This document shows positions 1 through 10,488 of a stretch of 53,912 nt of DNA, piece by piece; position 1 is the stretch's first letter; each line of letters starts with the position of its first letter. A program made the translations under genes and the position numbers. This DNA is from Lingula anatina (lineage: Eukaryota; Brachiopoda; Lingulata; Lingulida; Lingulidae), in the NCBI RefSeq assembly GCF_001039355.2, contig NW_019775763.1:64001-117912 (forward strand), written 5' to 3'. The notes under the pieces were generated by a model. It was not told the origin of the DNA and did not search any database. It was given only the letters and a program-made list of their open reading frames with translations.

Positions 1-162
1 ATTATGGAAAGGGACAACGCCGTCCATCGACTCGTGCAAACACGTCTTCGGGCCGTCCTTTTGAGGGTGGCTGGCCACAAGGACAGTATGGAACTTCGAG
101 CTCGGACAAGACGATTGCATTACAACACCGTATCGCTTCCGCACCAAGAGCGATACAGTTAA
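1..162 (+). CDS. Possible 3'-terminal coding exon of an upstream gene (partial)
   Basis: Frame 1 is open from the first base of the window for 53 codons and ends with TAA at 160-162. The product is rich in Arg and Leu (it includes HRLVQTRLRAVLLRVAGHKD) and ends in QERYS. Base composition is clearly more GC-rich than the AT-rich DNA that follows, and an AATAAA lies 13 bases past the stop, as expected at a gene end. The upstream boundary lies outside the window, so I cannot tell whether this is a mid-exon cut or an exon preceded by an intron. I do not recognise the protein family. It could also be a chance open frame, since 159 bases is short. Confidence 0.35.
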   Translation: MMERDNAVHRLVQTRLRAVLLRVAGHKDSMELRARTRRLHYNTVSLPHQERYS

Positions 163-174
163 TGTTAATATTTT

Positions 175-180
175 AATAAA
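175..180 (+). terminator. Candidate polyadenylation signal AATAAA
   Basis: An exact AATAAA hexamer lies 13 bases after the stop at 160-162. This gives a very short 3' UTR. A second AATAAA-type hexamer inside a run of A/T occurs near 445. The signal is meaningful only if the 1-162 frame is real. Confidence 0.3.
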
Positions 181-1247
181 TTGATTCAGATTAATTTCAA
201 TATTGCAATCACAGCATAACTACTCATGATGAACTCAACACACGTACGTTTATTTCAGTATAATTCTAATACCTGTATAGCAACAGATGAGCGTGTTGCA
301 CGTGATCGATAATGTAGATCTGTTTCGGCGGCAAGTTTCATTCCCCAGAGCTTTTCACAGTAGCACAGATTGTATTTTCATGGTTGTTGTAACACAAATG
401 TACTTGTGCAATCTAAGACTCGTTGAACCTTTAACTCGCTTTGCAATAAATAAGGGTAACAAAGAATTGATGTGTTTATTATTTTCCAAAATAGGGTAGT
501 GCACAAAGCATGCAATAACAATGTTGGAATGAATTGTTCAAAGATTCTCCTTTTCTGAAGCGACTGTTCAAACCCTGCGCTAGCTCTTATTCTTTTGTTT
601 TCCGTTTCTTTATTTTCTATTTGGTTAATCTTTTTATCATAAATTCATCTATTCCCTCGTGTATTTGTTCCGTTTCGCTTTTCTTCCTCTTTATAAAGTA
701 TTCATTCATTCATCTGTTAATTTGTTTATTCGCTTATGTATTTATACTTTTTTCAGTTATGATAAGGAGATAAGGAATTATTTTGAATAGTGTCTTGGTT
801 ATGCCAACCTCTAAAGCCACTGACACTGTGCCCCAAAAATCCCCCCCCCCCCACACACACACACACAGTATGCAGGTACAGCTGCACTGTTCGTCCATAA
901 TATATCAAACCCCACAAAAGATAACTATCGGAATGTGTTTATTTACGGGAAAAACGCTTGAGAAAGCTGATCCATTAACGGAAATTATCTTTATAGCGAT
1001 AAACTTTAAACCTATGACTTAGTTAAATGAGCATCGATACTGAATCATTTGCGATAATAGACCATACACAATATGCATGTGTCAGAGCCCGGCAACGGAA
1101 TGAAGATCTTATAACAATGATTTCGCTTCTAGCCATGTTCATCATACGTGGCGGATAAAACACATTGGCACGACGAAAAGCATAAGCTATGTACGTTTTA
1201 GGGGGTTGGGGGGACCTCAATTTAAGCAGGGAACACCCCTATATGAA
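181..1247. other. Intergenic, no recognisable gene
   Basis: AT-rich DNA with a poly-C tract followed by (CA)n at about 841-865. Short open frames here have no recognisable domain and look like chance frames. Confidence 0.6.
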
Positions 1248-1415
1248 CAGGGGCGGATTTAGGCTGTCTTCTGGGTCTTCCGGAAGACGGTCAGATTTTC
1301 AAGTTTACATTGTCGGGCATCTAATATTTTCTATCGGAAGACGGTCAAAAATGGAGGATGGATCAACAAAGATAATTTGGAAGACTGTCAGAAAATATCT
1401 CTGGATCCGCCCCTG
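1248..1415. mobile_element. hAT-like MITE with CAGGGGCGGAT inverted termini
   Basis: The left end CAGGGGCGGAT is the exact reverse complement of the right end ATCCGCCCCTG, giving an 11-base terminal inverted repeat around a 168-base element. This end sequence is typical of hAT-superfamily transposons. The element is flanked on both sides by ATGAA (1243-1247 and 1416-1420). hAT elements normally duplicate 8 bases, so the flank is either a short or an eroded duplication. Inside are three related copies of a GGAAGACGGTCA-type motif near 1279, 1335 and 1379, reminiscent of subterminal transposase-binding repeats. No transposase is encoded, so it could only move non-autonomously. Confidence 0.7.
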
Positions 1416-3500
1416 ATGAAACACGGTCCAAGCTATCCTTTTGAATTTATCGAGGAAAGTAAGCCCTTATCAGAATCGTATATCTTACAAGATAACTTAA
1501 CTTAGCACGAGAGGACGGCCCGAAGCGGTCATTTCCAAAGATTACATGTATGCGAGCTTTCTACATGTACTTGTACAGCAGCGTGCATCTGAAAAGACTG
1601 GCTTTTTTTTTAATGACGATGTTATTGAGAATTGTTCCTGTAAAAAAAGTTAGTAAGCACATAAATAAATATGAATAGCCTCACTAAAATAGTAACTTAA
1701 ATACGTTGGATACCCTGCCGGCAAGTCCTGCTGGGGCCCGTAAGGGATAAAGGAGGAACCCTGACCGTCCCCCACTGGACCTGGCTTGCTTCATTGAACT
1801 TAGGCCCTGTGAATTTCGAATGACGTGTAAAGTTTGAACTGTCTCAAAATAGACCGTTTCAAAATAGGAGGTTTTTGGGGAGCGCATGTATTTCGATTCT
1901 CCACGATCGTGATTTTCGTGAATTTCGTACGGTTTAAATTAGGCCATTGTGCTATTTTCTGGCTCATAAAAATCTAACAGCCGGCAATGATTACGCAAGT
2001 GGTTCACACTGCAATGACCCCGGAATGATATAACGAGATTCAATAGAACCCACAATATTACTCCAGCACAAAAAAATATACATTACCCCAAACCAACCCA
2101 ACAGAACCTCAGTTGCTTCTGATTAGCTCTCCCCAAAAGAGCCCCAGGCGCGAAAGCATGGTTACTAACCCAACGTGACATTAAATCTGTTCTCCTGATC
2201 TCTACTCGAGCTAATCTTAATGTCTACTCGCATAAGTAACAGTGCTAGAATTACCAATTATGCATCACCCACATCTTCAGCGGCCTTCTTTCCACGCACT
2301 GTTTTTGGTCATTATAGCATTTTAAGATACGAACTGATTGCTAATCGCTGATTTTTTTGCGTGGTGGGACTACAAGATAACACTCAGAGTACCTTCTAAG
2401 TGGCGTCCGTTGAAATCAACAACTGTGAACTGAATACTAAATTTATACAATTAGACTTTCGATCTGCAAACCCCTTGACTTTGCAGTGATAAGGACTCAC
2501 CGAGTTCATTTGCCGCTGCAATGCCAGTCATAAAAATGAACGTGACGATAACAGCATTAAAACAAAAGGAACAACCCTAACCCCAAATAAAATGTTTTCT
2601 ACATTGTGTTTTTTAAAAACAGTCTGCAGTATATTCAGACATGGAATAAATTTTTTTAATTCAAATTTGGTGAAGACCAAGTAAAATAGAGGATGATATA
2701 TAGATCATTTTTCTCGAGATTGTATGCGATTTTCTCCTTAATACCATGGATGCTCCACACACACAAAAAAAGCAAACCTATTTGGTGTTGCATGTTGCAT
2801 GTTTCTTTAGGTGCATGAAAATGTCCTGTCAATGTCTGCAGTGACATCTAGTGGACAACGTCGTGACTAAGGTCTGGTGACTAGGGGGAAAACCTGATTT
2901 TTTTTATACTTTTAAGAATAATACTGTTTCTATCCTAACCGACATATTTTACAATCTAAAACCTAAAAAATCCTCAAATTAAACAAAGAATAGTTTGGCA
3001 GTTTTGCTGAGAACTGTCACTGGCATACACGGACAATATTTAAAAATTGTACGACAAATTTTGTGCCTATTAAACTCATATTCAGAATACTTATTTACAG
3101 ATTACACCCCTTTAAAGACTACTGTCTTTTAACTACATCCCCCTTGGAATTCTGAAGTAAAACATAAGTATAGTTCGGTGTGATAAACGTGTCGGTCGGG
3201 CAGTGACGGCAGCGATGGCTCGAGTCGTTAATTTGGACATTTGAGTTTTGAGGATCGAGTTCGCAAACAGCTCATCCGTTTATAAGGCCTGATACAGTTT
3301 ACTAGAAGCCAGCTAGCAAAGTGGTAAAGTTGAGGTGCAACGCTAGGGATTAATTTGTTTTCCACAATGGAATGGCCAAAAGAACACGTCATAATACGAT
3401 TCATTTAAACATTTTCGGCAATTTTCCAAAATCACAAGAGTAGTGGAGAACACCCAATTATTGAAATTGGTAAAAGGTGCATGTAGCACAAAATAAAGTC
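1416..3500. other. Intergenic, nothing recognised
   Basis: AT-rich sequence with no supported exon, RNA gene or repeat. A slightly GC-richer patch at about 1700-1830 carries a short minus-strand frame without recognisable domains. Confidence 0.5.
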
Positions 3501-3514
3501 AGTTTTTGAATTCA

Positions 3515-4370
3515 TCAAACTCCAAGGCAATTTCCCAAGCTCAATTTATCAAAAATATACCGGAATTCAAGCAGTTAAGTAAACCAGCAGGTTAGAGAAT
3601 TCTTTTCCAATTCCATTTGTTATGTTTCATCAAAATTTGCGGTTCAACGGCTACAACCATTTTACTGTCACTGTTGGGCTGTCGCAGCAATGGCGGCCAA
3701 CACGTACGGAGAGGTAATCGTATTTACGTGAACAGTAGCCTACAAGGAAATGTTCACGTTAACGAACTGAACAATGCGTTGATTACTACACCGTCTGGAC
3801 AATTTCCACGTCTTGTGTCTCCAGAAACAGTACAAACGTATCACAATACCGGATACTTAAGATATCTTGAGCGAAAATTTAACTTAATAAAGCCATACTA
3901 TTATCACCTTTGGATGTAACAGGTACCTTGATTAGACGAAGAACAAAGATCTAAGCTCCCAGCCTTTCGAAATTTTGGGAGGGATATAGTACGTACTAAG
4001 CACCTTGACTGCAAATACAGGGTACTTCCACAGAAAGATGTAAAGCTAGAAATTCATTTGTTTTTGTTATTTTTTCAACATTTTTCTCTAATAAACACAT
4101 TACGAAGAAAACATTTTATTGCGCAAAACTACAATCATAAAAGAGAAATCCCTTATGTCGGTATCCAGTAGTAGGCTACAAAATGAAGGCAATTTCTGAA
4201 ACTCAATTTCTCAAAGAGTTTACATCCATTCATGTTGTTTAGTATGCTAACACGTTATATAAATCTGTTCCAATTGCAACCATCGCACGAGACAAAAGAG
4301 ACAATTGCATTTCAAACCAATCTTGCGGTTCTACGGCGGCTTTCATTTTACTGTCGCGTCATAAAAAAAA
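3515..4370 (+). repeat. Two diverged copies of a short sequence block
   Basis: Two stretches, about 3531-3670 and 4187-4356, share ordered blocks: GGCAATTTC, a following CTCAATTT with TCAAA, then TTGCGGTTC and a CATTTTACTGTC end. The copies are clearly diverged and separated by about 0.66 kb. Each has an open frame running through its 3' half (to 3919 and 4483), but I do not recognise either product. They may be remnants of one dispersed element or an old duplication. Confidence 0.3.
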
Positions 4371-4489
4371 CCCTGTCGTTGTTCGGTATTCAGCAGACAT
4401 CGATGTTGGAACATGTTACTCTTCTGCTACACGAGTTCTGGACAATGCATGGTAGATCCGTCCTTAAAACTCCATCGATTTAACAACGT

Positions 4490-5807
4490 GAGTTGAGCAG
4501 ATACTCACTGGAGACGCTGTCTTCGTTAAGTCAAATTTTAACAGGCCAGTGCACTGGTATAAATAGAGAGTCCAAGGCATGAAACATTCATGTGACTTAA
4601 CTGATTTTTTTCAAGATAATTCGAATTGTGACTTTTTTGTACATATAGGTCGAACAAACGTTACAGATATCGAACTAGCTTGAACCTTGTAGCATTGCAA
4701 GAATACAGTACTGTAACACCGATTAGCTTAACTGAACAATGTTTCTACTGGGATATGAACTGAAATACACTGTGCCACGTTACCGGAACCCTGCCTCGCA
4801 GTGATATATTTCACTGCCCCGGACCATAATGCACTGCTTTGACTTTTAATAATTTGAAATAAAAAAAATTTAAATTTTGGATGCCAGGTATAATGTAGAT
4901 ATCTTGATAATTAGCACCATAAGAAAGAGATTTACCTAGGAAATGTGCTTATCATTCAACACAAATATCAAGTCTCGAATGCTTTTTTTCAGAAGACGTA
5001 TATAATTTCATCTGCTACTTTTCTCATGCCGTTGAATGCGTTTCGGTTGTACGCGCTAACAATTAGGCCTTGATTTCTGTAGGGATATTTTGTAGTCATA
5101 CTTTGAGAGGCATGAAGTCGTGATGGCCCGAATAAGCAACTACTTGATACTGATCTAATATAGCCGTAGCACGTACAGCATTTGACATTTGTCTGATAGC
5201 AGCTATCGTGATTCCACGGTGTGACGCATGGTTGACACGGTTAAACAGCGGCGTGAACATTTGATAACGTCTAATGCCATCCGTCATCGTTCAACTTTAT
5301 CAATACACATATGGAGATGAAAAATATACCAAATAAACCAGGTTGTATCTTATTAATCGATGAAATCGAAATCCTTATTCATAGTACATTCCATTGACAT
5401 TTTTTCTGGTAAATGTATTTGCACACTAAGACTGCGAGACCGAAAATTGGTGGATTTATCGTTTTGGGTGGAAACGACACTAGCAAGACCAGTTCCTCGG
5501 CCCAAATTTAACTAGATGTGAACGCAGCGACTGAATAACTGAAGATAAGATTAAATTCTACTTAACCTCCTCCTATCAAAAAATACTAAATGCTGTAACA
5601 AACCCAGGCCTACTAACTATACTAAGATTTGGGAAGGGTATGTGCCATGAAAAGGGATAGGTTACACACATAGTACGTTGTCTAGTCGGTTATCTAGTCT
5701 CTGGAATGGAGTTAAAGCTTGCGTGCAGTGTGATAGGTGTACCAATTAAGTATTGTTCCAAAAAGGCATAGCTCAACTTGTTTCTTAATTTTTCATTCAT
5801 CTACCTA

Positions 5808-5808
<1 letters not shown>
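4490..5808. other. Intergenic, one unexplained GC-richer patch
   Basis: Mostly AT-rich. The patch at about 5096-5290 has a 63-codon minus-strand open frame with mixed, coding-like residues (ending GHHDFMPLKV), but there is no family match I recognise and no splice context I would trust. Confidence 0.4.

Positions 5809-5846
<38 letters not shown>
5809..5846. repeat. (TAT)n microsatellite
   Basis: An uninterrupted TTA/TAT trinucleotide run of about 38 bases, about 170 bases before the start of the tandem repeat array. Confidence 0.9.
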
Positions 5847-5848
<2 letters not shown>

Positions 5849-7119
5849 CCTCTGTTTTTTCTCACTCTTTCATTTGATAAAGTTAAATGGAATTGTTCGT
5901 GTGAATAAAATCAACGACATAATGTGCATCTTGAGATTTGAATGCGACAATCGTTGTAGTGTATCATGTTGATGCATATACAATCCGAATATGCTTCTAA
6001 GAAATATTTTAAACGACCATTACTCAGGTTACCTGTAGGTGAAGCAGGACGTAGCCCTTGGATTTCACCTGATTCGGAAGGTCATTTGAGCATGTTGTAC
6101 AGAAATTGGATCATTCATTATCGTCATTTCTCTGCTATGACACGTTTATTAAATACTGACATTGGTGCACCTATTTGTTCATAATAAACATAATTATCCC
6201 CCAGTGGAGGTGAGGACTACATCCCACACGTTCATTCCCCGTGTGTGAAACTGGTCTGATCCGAATTTGCCAAGCTTGCTGACTGGTATATGGAACCATA
6301 ATAATACATTGCATTAAGTTAACTGGAGGCAAAACAGGACGTTGCCCTTGGATTTCACCTGATTCGGAAGGTCATTTGGGCATATTATGCAGAAATTCGA
6401 TCAGTCATTATCGTCAATTCTCTGCAATTACACGTAATTAAATACTGACATTGGTGCACCTATTTGTTCATAATAAACATAATTATTCCCCCAGTGGAGG
6501 TGAGGACTACATCCCACACGTTCATTCCCCGTGTGTGGAACTGGTCTGATCCTAATTTGCCAAGCTTGCTACCTGGTATATGGAACCATAATAAACAATT
6601 ACCCAAGTTAACTGGAGGTAAAACAGGACATTGCCCTTGGATTTCAAAATACTGGTACTTTCAATTTGTGCATAATATTATTTTCCCCAATGGATGTCAG
6701 GGCCACACCCACACGTTCATTCCCCATGCTTGTAACCGGTATGATCCGATTTTGTCAAGCTTGCATAGCTAGCATATGGAACCATAATAATACATTACCC
6801 AAGTTAAGGGGCGGCAAAACAGGTCGTCGCCTTTGGATTACACCTGATTCGGAAGGTCATTTGAGTATATTATGCAAAATTATCTCCCCCAGTGGAGGTG
6901 AGTGCCACACCCACATAATTCATTATCGTCATTTCTCTGCAATGACACGTGAATAATACTGACATTGGTGCACCTATTTGTTTATAATAAACATAATTAT
7001 TTCCCCAGTGGAGGTGAGTGCTACATCCCACACGTTCATTCCCCATATGGGAGCCGGTCCAAATATGCCATGCTTTCAAGCTAGCATATATGGAACCATG
7101 ATAAACCATTACCCAAGTT

Positions 7120-7803
7120 GAATGTGTAGAAAAGGTCAAAAGTTTAAGATACTTGGTGTTATTTTAATCCCAGACCTTAAGTGGGCTGAACACATCCAAA
7201 CCATGTATGTTAAGGCATGTTTAAAGCTATTTTATCTCAGACAGCTAAAGAGGGCAAAAATGGACATACAAGATTTATTAACTATCTACCAGTCTGTACT
7301 AAGATCAGTTTTAGAATATGCGTGTCCAGTGTGGGGACAAAGTCTGACTGCTGACTAATCTGAATGTCTAGAGTCAGTTCTAAAGACAGCCTTGAGGATT
7401 ATTTGCTCTGGTCTCAGTTATGACGATGCCTTAAAAGTCTGTAACATCGACACTCTAGACAAACCTAGACATTTGCTGTATCAGAGGTTTCATACAAAAC
7501 TACAAAATTGTGAAAAATTGGGTCATTTATTGCCCGAAAGAAACACTCGTCCTTTACGAAATAACACCAAATTTTTACAACCAAAAGTGAAGACAGAACT
7601 TTTAAAAATTTCCTTTATTAATTATTGTCCTTTTTAATTTGCAGTAATTTATGAACGCTTTTTCTATTTGTAGTATTTTAGGAATAGTTTATTGGTTTAT
7701 AATTTAAAGTTTATAGTCAGTTTTCTTTTAAACATAATTTATACAGCTTCAACCTTAGGGTTGCAAATTTACCTAATAAACTATTATTATTATTTTCATT
7801 ATG
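7120..7803 (+). mobile_element. 5'-truncated non-LTR retrotransposon (LINE) insertion
   Basis: A 684-base block interrupts one satellite unit at ACCCAAGTT (left) and resumes at AAGTTAACTGG (right). The AAGTT shared at 7115-7119 and 7804-7808 looks like a target-site duplication. The block contains the C-terminal part of a reverse transcriptase open reading frame, a short 3' UTR and a TTA-type terminal microsatellite (about 7782-7795). Such 5' truncation with an intact 3' tail is the usual result of target-primed reverse transcription. Protein motifs fit the CR1/Jockey-like group. Confidence 0.8.
7122..7637 (+). pseudogene. LINE reverse transcriptase C-terminal fragment with in-frame stop
   Basis: The frame reads LGVILIPDLKWAEHIQ, then a stretch ending LEYACPVWGQSLTAD, a TAA stop at 7356-7358, and continues in the same frame through LRIICSGLSYDDAL, HLLYQRFHTKL and LLPERNTRPLRN to a final TAA at 7635-7637. 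The 'LGV...L.W..HI' block, the 'LEYACPVW' block and the 'LLP.R....LRN' tail are characteristic of the region after the catalytic core in animal CR1/Jockey-like LINE proteins. The palm domain and endonuclease are absent. The internal stop is compatible with one C-to-T change. The fragment is dead. Confidence 0.85.
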
Positions 7804-8735
7804 AAGTTAACTGGCGGTAAAACAGGACATCCCCCTTGGATTTCACCTGATTCGGAAGGTCATTTGAGCATGTTGTACAGAAATTCGATCATTCATTATC
7901 GTCATTTCTCTGCAATGACACGTTTATTAAATACTGACATTGGTGCACCTATTTGTTCATAATAAACATAATTATTTCCCCAGTGGGGGTGAGTGCTACA
8001 TCCCACACGTTTATTTCCCCTTGTGTGGAACCGGTCTGATCCGAATTTGCCAAGCTTGCTACCTGGTATATGGAACCATAATAATGCATGTTTTGCACAA
8101 ACATTATCCACATTAATTGGAGGCAAAACAGGATATCGCCCTTGGATTACACTTGATTCGGAAGGTCATTTGGGCACATTATGCAGAAATTCGATCAGTC
8201 ATTATCGTCATTTCTCTGCAATGACACGTGAATAAAACTGACATTGGTGCACCTATTTGTTCATAATAAACATAATTATGTCCCTAGTGGGGGTGAGTGC
8301 TACATCCCACACGTTCATTGCCCATGTGTGGAACTGGTCTGATCCTAATTTGCCAAGCTTGCTACCTGGCATAAGAAACCATAATAATGCATGTTTTGCA
8401 CAAACATTACTCAAGTCAACTGGAGGCAAAACAGGACATCGCCCTTGGATTACACCTGATTCGGAAGGTCATTTGAGCATGTTATGCAAAATTATCTCCC
8501 GCAGTGAAGGTGAGTGCCACACCCACACATCATTCATTATCGTCATTTCTCTGCAATGACACGTTTATTAAATACTGACATTGGTGCACCTATTTGTTTA
8601 TAATAAACATAATTATTTCCCCAGTGGGAGTGAGTGCTACATCCCACACGTTCATTGCCCGTGTGTGGAACTGGTGGAGCTTGCTGGCTGGTTTATGGAA
8701 ACATAATAATGCATTGTGTTGTATCTCATCTTTAG

Positions 8736-8821
8736 TGCCTCTAACGCAATGGGCGCGAATTAGCGGCTGGAAACTTCAAGGTCGGGTGCACCGAAGAGTT
8801 TTAGTCCAAGATTTGGCTTAG
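8736..8821 (+). CDS. Speculative 3'-terminal exon just after the repeat array
   Basis: A pyrimidine-rich acceptor-like sequence (TATCTCATCTTTAG, ending 8735) precedes a short GC-richer frame reading PLTQWARISGWKLQGRVHRR and ending in TAG at 8819-8821. AATAAA follows at 8880-8885. The combination of acceptor, open frame, stop and polyadenylation hexamer is suggestive, but the frame is only 28 codons and matches no family I recognise. It may equally be the flank of the satellite array. Confidence 0.15.
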
Positions 8822-8885
8822 CTTTTAGACAAAGAATTCGGCTTACATCAGTTTAGGGCAAATTCACAGAAGCCGCTTGAATAAA

Positions 8886-10435
8886 GTAACTTTTGGTCTG
8901 AAACATAAGTCATGTGTTTAATGGAATAAAACGGCTGCAATGTTTCATTTCATTGTAATGCTACTGATTTACTAAGGCGTCAAATCAAAACTTTAGACCT
9001 GGTTGTGGTAAACGGAAACCTCTTTAGTTTTGACATCACAAAGGCTACGCCACTGTTTCAGTTGAAGTTACCCTAATAAATAATATATAATCCGGTATTT
9101 ACAATCACAGCGCTGAAAACGATAATAGCAACAATAAATCAAACAAATTTATTGACGAACAATAACACAATTATACAATAAAACAATGATGTCTAACTTA
9201 AAGAAGATGGTATTGATTGGTTTTCAAACGGTATGGTTACAAGGATGAAGTTTCGTAAGTATCATATTTCTTATCTTAAAGATTGTAAGGAGCAATTTGG
9301 TGAGCCAGAGGATTAGCAGACGGCTCACCTTTTAACGTTTTAATAGCCCTGTGGTATTTGGATGATTCTAAATGCCTAAATTTCATTTGAAAATCAATGA
9401 GTACAGCCTGTGAGTGCGAATTGTCCTATTTATTCATTTTTTCTTTGTATACTTTTATATTATATAGTCTCTTATATTTGAATTGATTGTTTGTTGAAAT
9501 ACTTTTGTTTACTTAACTTTTTTTCAGAAGTGGGGTCTACCTTATATTTCTTTGCTCCTTTCTGTTTGTCTTTTTCAAATTATTTTCGTTCTTCTTCTTG
9601 ACCTAAATCCTTTATCCACTTTTTTCATTTATTAGGAACAAACATGTTACGTAAGTTAATCGCTAGGCGTGAATCACGATTTGAAGATGATTTCTTTTTC
9701 ACAGGTTTACTGTTTTGGTTAACAAAGAATAAAAACAATCATTATATTTTTTAGCTTCAAAAAGATACACGAGAGATATTGTTTAACTATAACTACTTAC
9801 TATTTCCTTGAGAGGACCGTTTTTGTAATATAAAACGTTTGCTTTGGGATTTTGTTAAAATAGTTGCTCTTGCTGTGCACACTTTTTAAAATATTTTAAT
9901 AATGTACTCATTTGTATCATTGTAATGTTTTTATCTCTAAATTAATATTTTGACAAAAATAAATCAAAGGAAGTTGAATACAAGATTCTTAAAAAAACAA
10001 TTCGAATATCGAGGCAGCCCCCATTTTATGCTCGAGTCCTTTTTTTCATAACAAGTTTTAAGTCGCACCTACCGGGGAAAACAAAACCAGGAAAAACCTA
10101 GGGTCCATGTATCTTCCAATTGCAAAAAAAGAAAAAAAACTTTAGGACAATTTCGTAAGAAACCTTGATAGTTGGGTTCGATAATTATCACTGCCAGGTC
10201 TGTAGGTAAAATACTGTAGTGAGGAGACTGTAATAACAAAGAAATATGATTTCATAATGGGTTTTTAAGTTTTTACGTTTTAAAGCAAATTAAATTCCGT
10301 TTTATTTGCCCTGCTTTCCGCAGAACAATGAAGAATTTTTTGCAGACATATTGAAGTATGAAGTGTTGAGAAGAATAGTTACACCACATTTCCTTATTCT
10401 TTGAAGTATGCGCACTTATCATGCAACGTTTAAAG
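8886..10435. other. Intergenic, nothing recognised
   Basis: AT-rich DNA with no supported exon, RNA gene or inverted repeat. Confidence 0.6.
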
Positions 10436-10488
10436 CTCTCTCTCCTCTCTCTCTCTCTCGGGATACCTCTCTCTCTCCCTCTCTCTCA
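10436..10488. repeat. Interrupted (CT)n microsatellite
   Basis: A CT-dinucleotide tract broken by a short GGGATAC interruption and a CCCT variant. Confidence 0.9.

Larger units (their letters stand above)
6018..8715. repeat. Tandem array of a ~290-305 base repeat, interrupted by a LINE
   Basis: The same ordered blocks recur: ACCCAAGTTAACTGGAGG, AAAACAGGAC, CCTTGGATT, CCTGATTCGGAAGGTCATTTG, CATTATCGTCATTTCTCTGC, CTGACATTGGTGCACC, AATAAACATAATTAT, then CCCAGTGGAGGTGAG. The ACAGGAC anchor appears near 6043, 6333, 6622, 6817, 7822, 8125 and 8429. Spacing is about 290, 289, 195, 1005, 303 and 304 bases. The 195-base step is a unit with an internal deletion, and the 1005-base step contains the LINE insertion. 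A last partial unit ends near 8715. Open frames of 70-100 codons recur because the units are similar. They are not conserved in length and I regard them as non-coding. Confidence 0.9.

Noticed and set aside
6464-8559. Several similar 70-100 codon ORFs in the tandem repeat array
   Set aside because: They are similar only because the units are similar; start, stop and frame are not kept between units.
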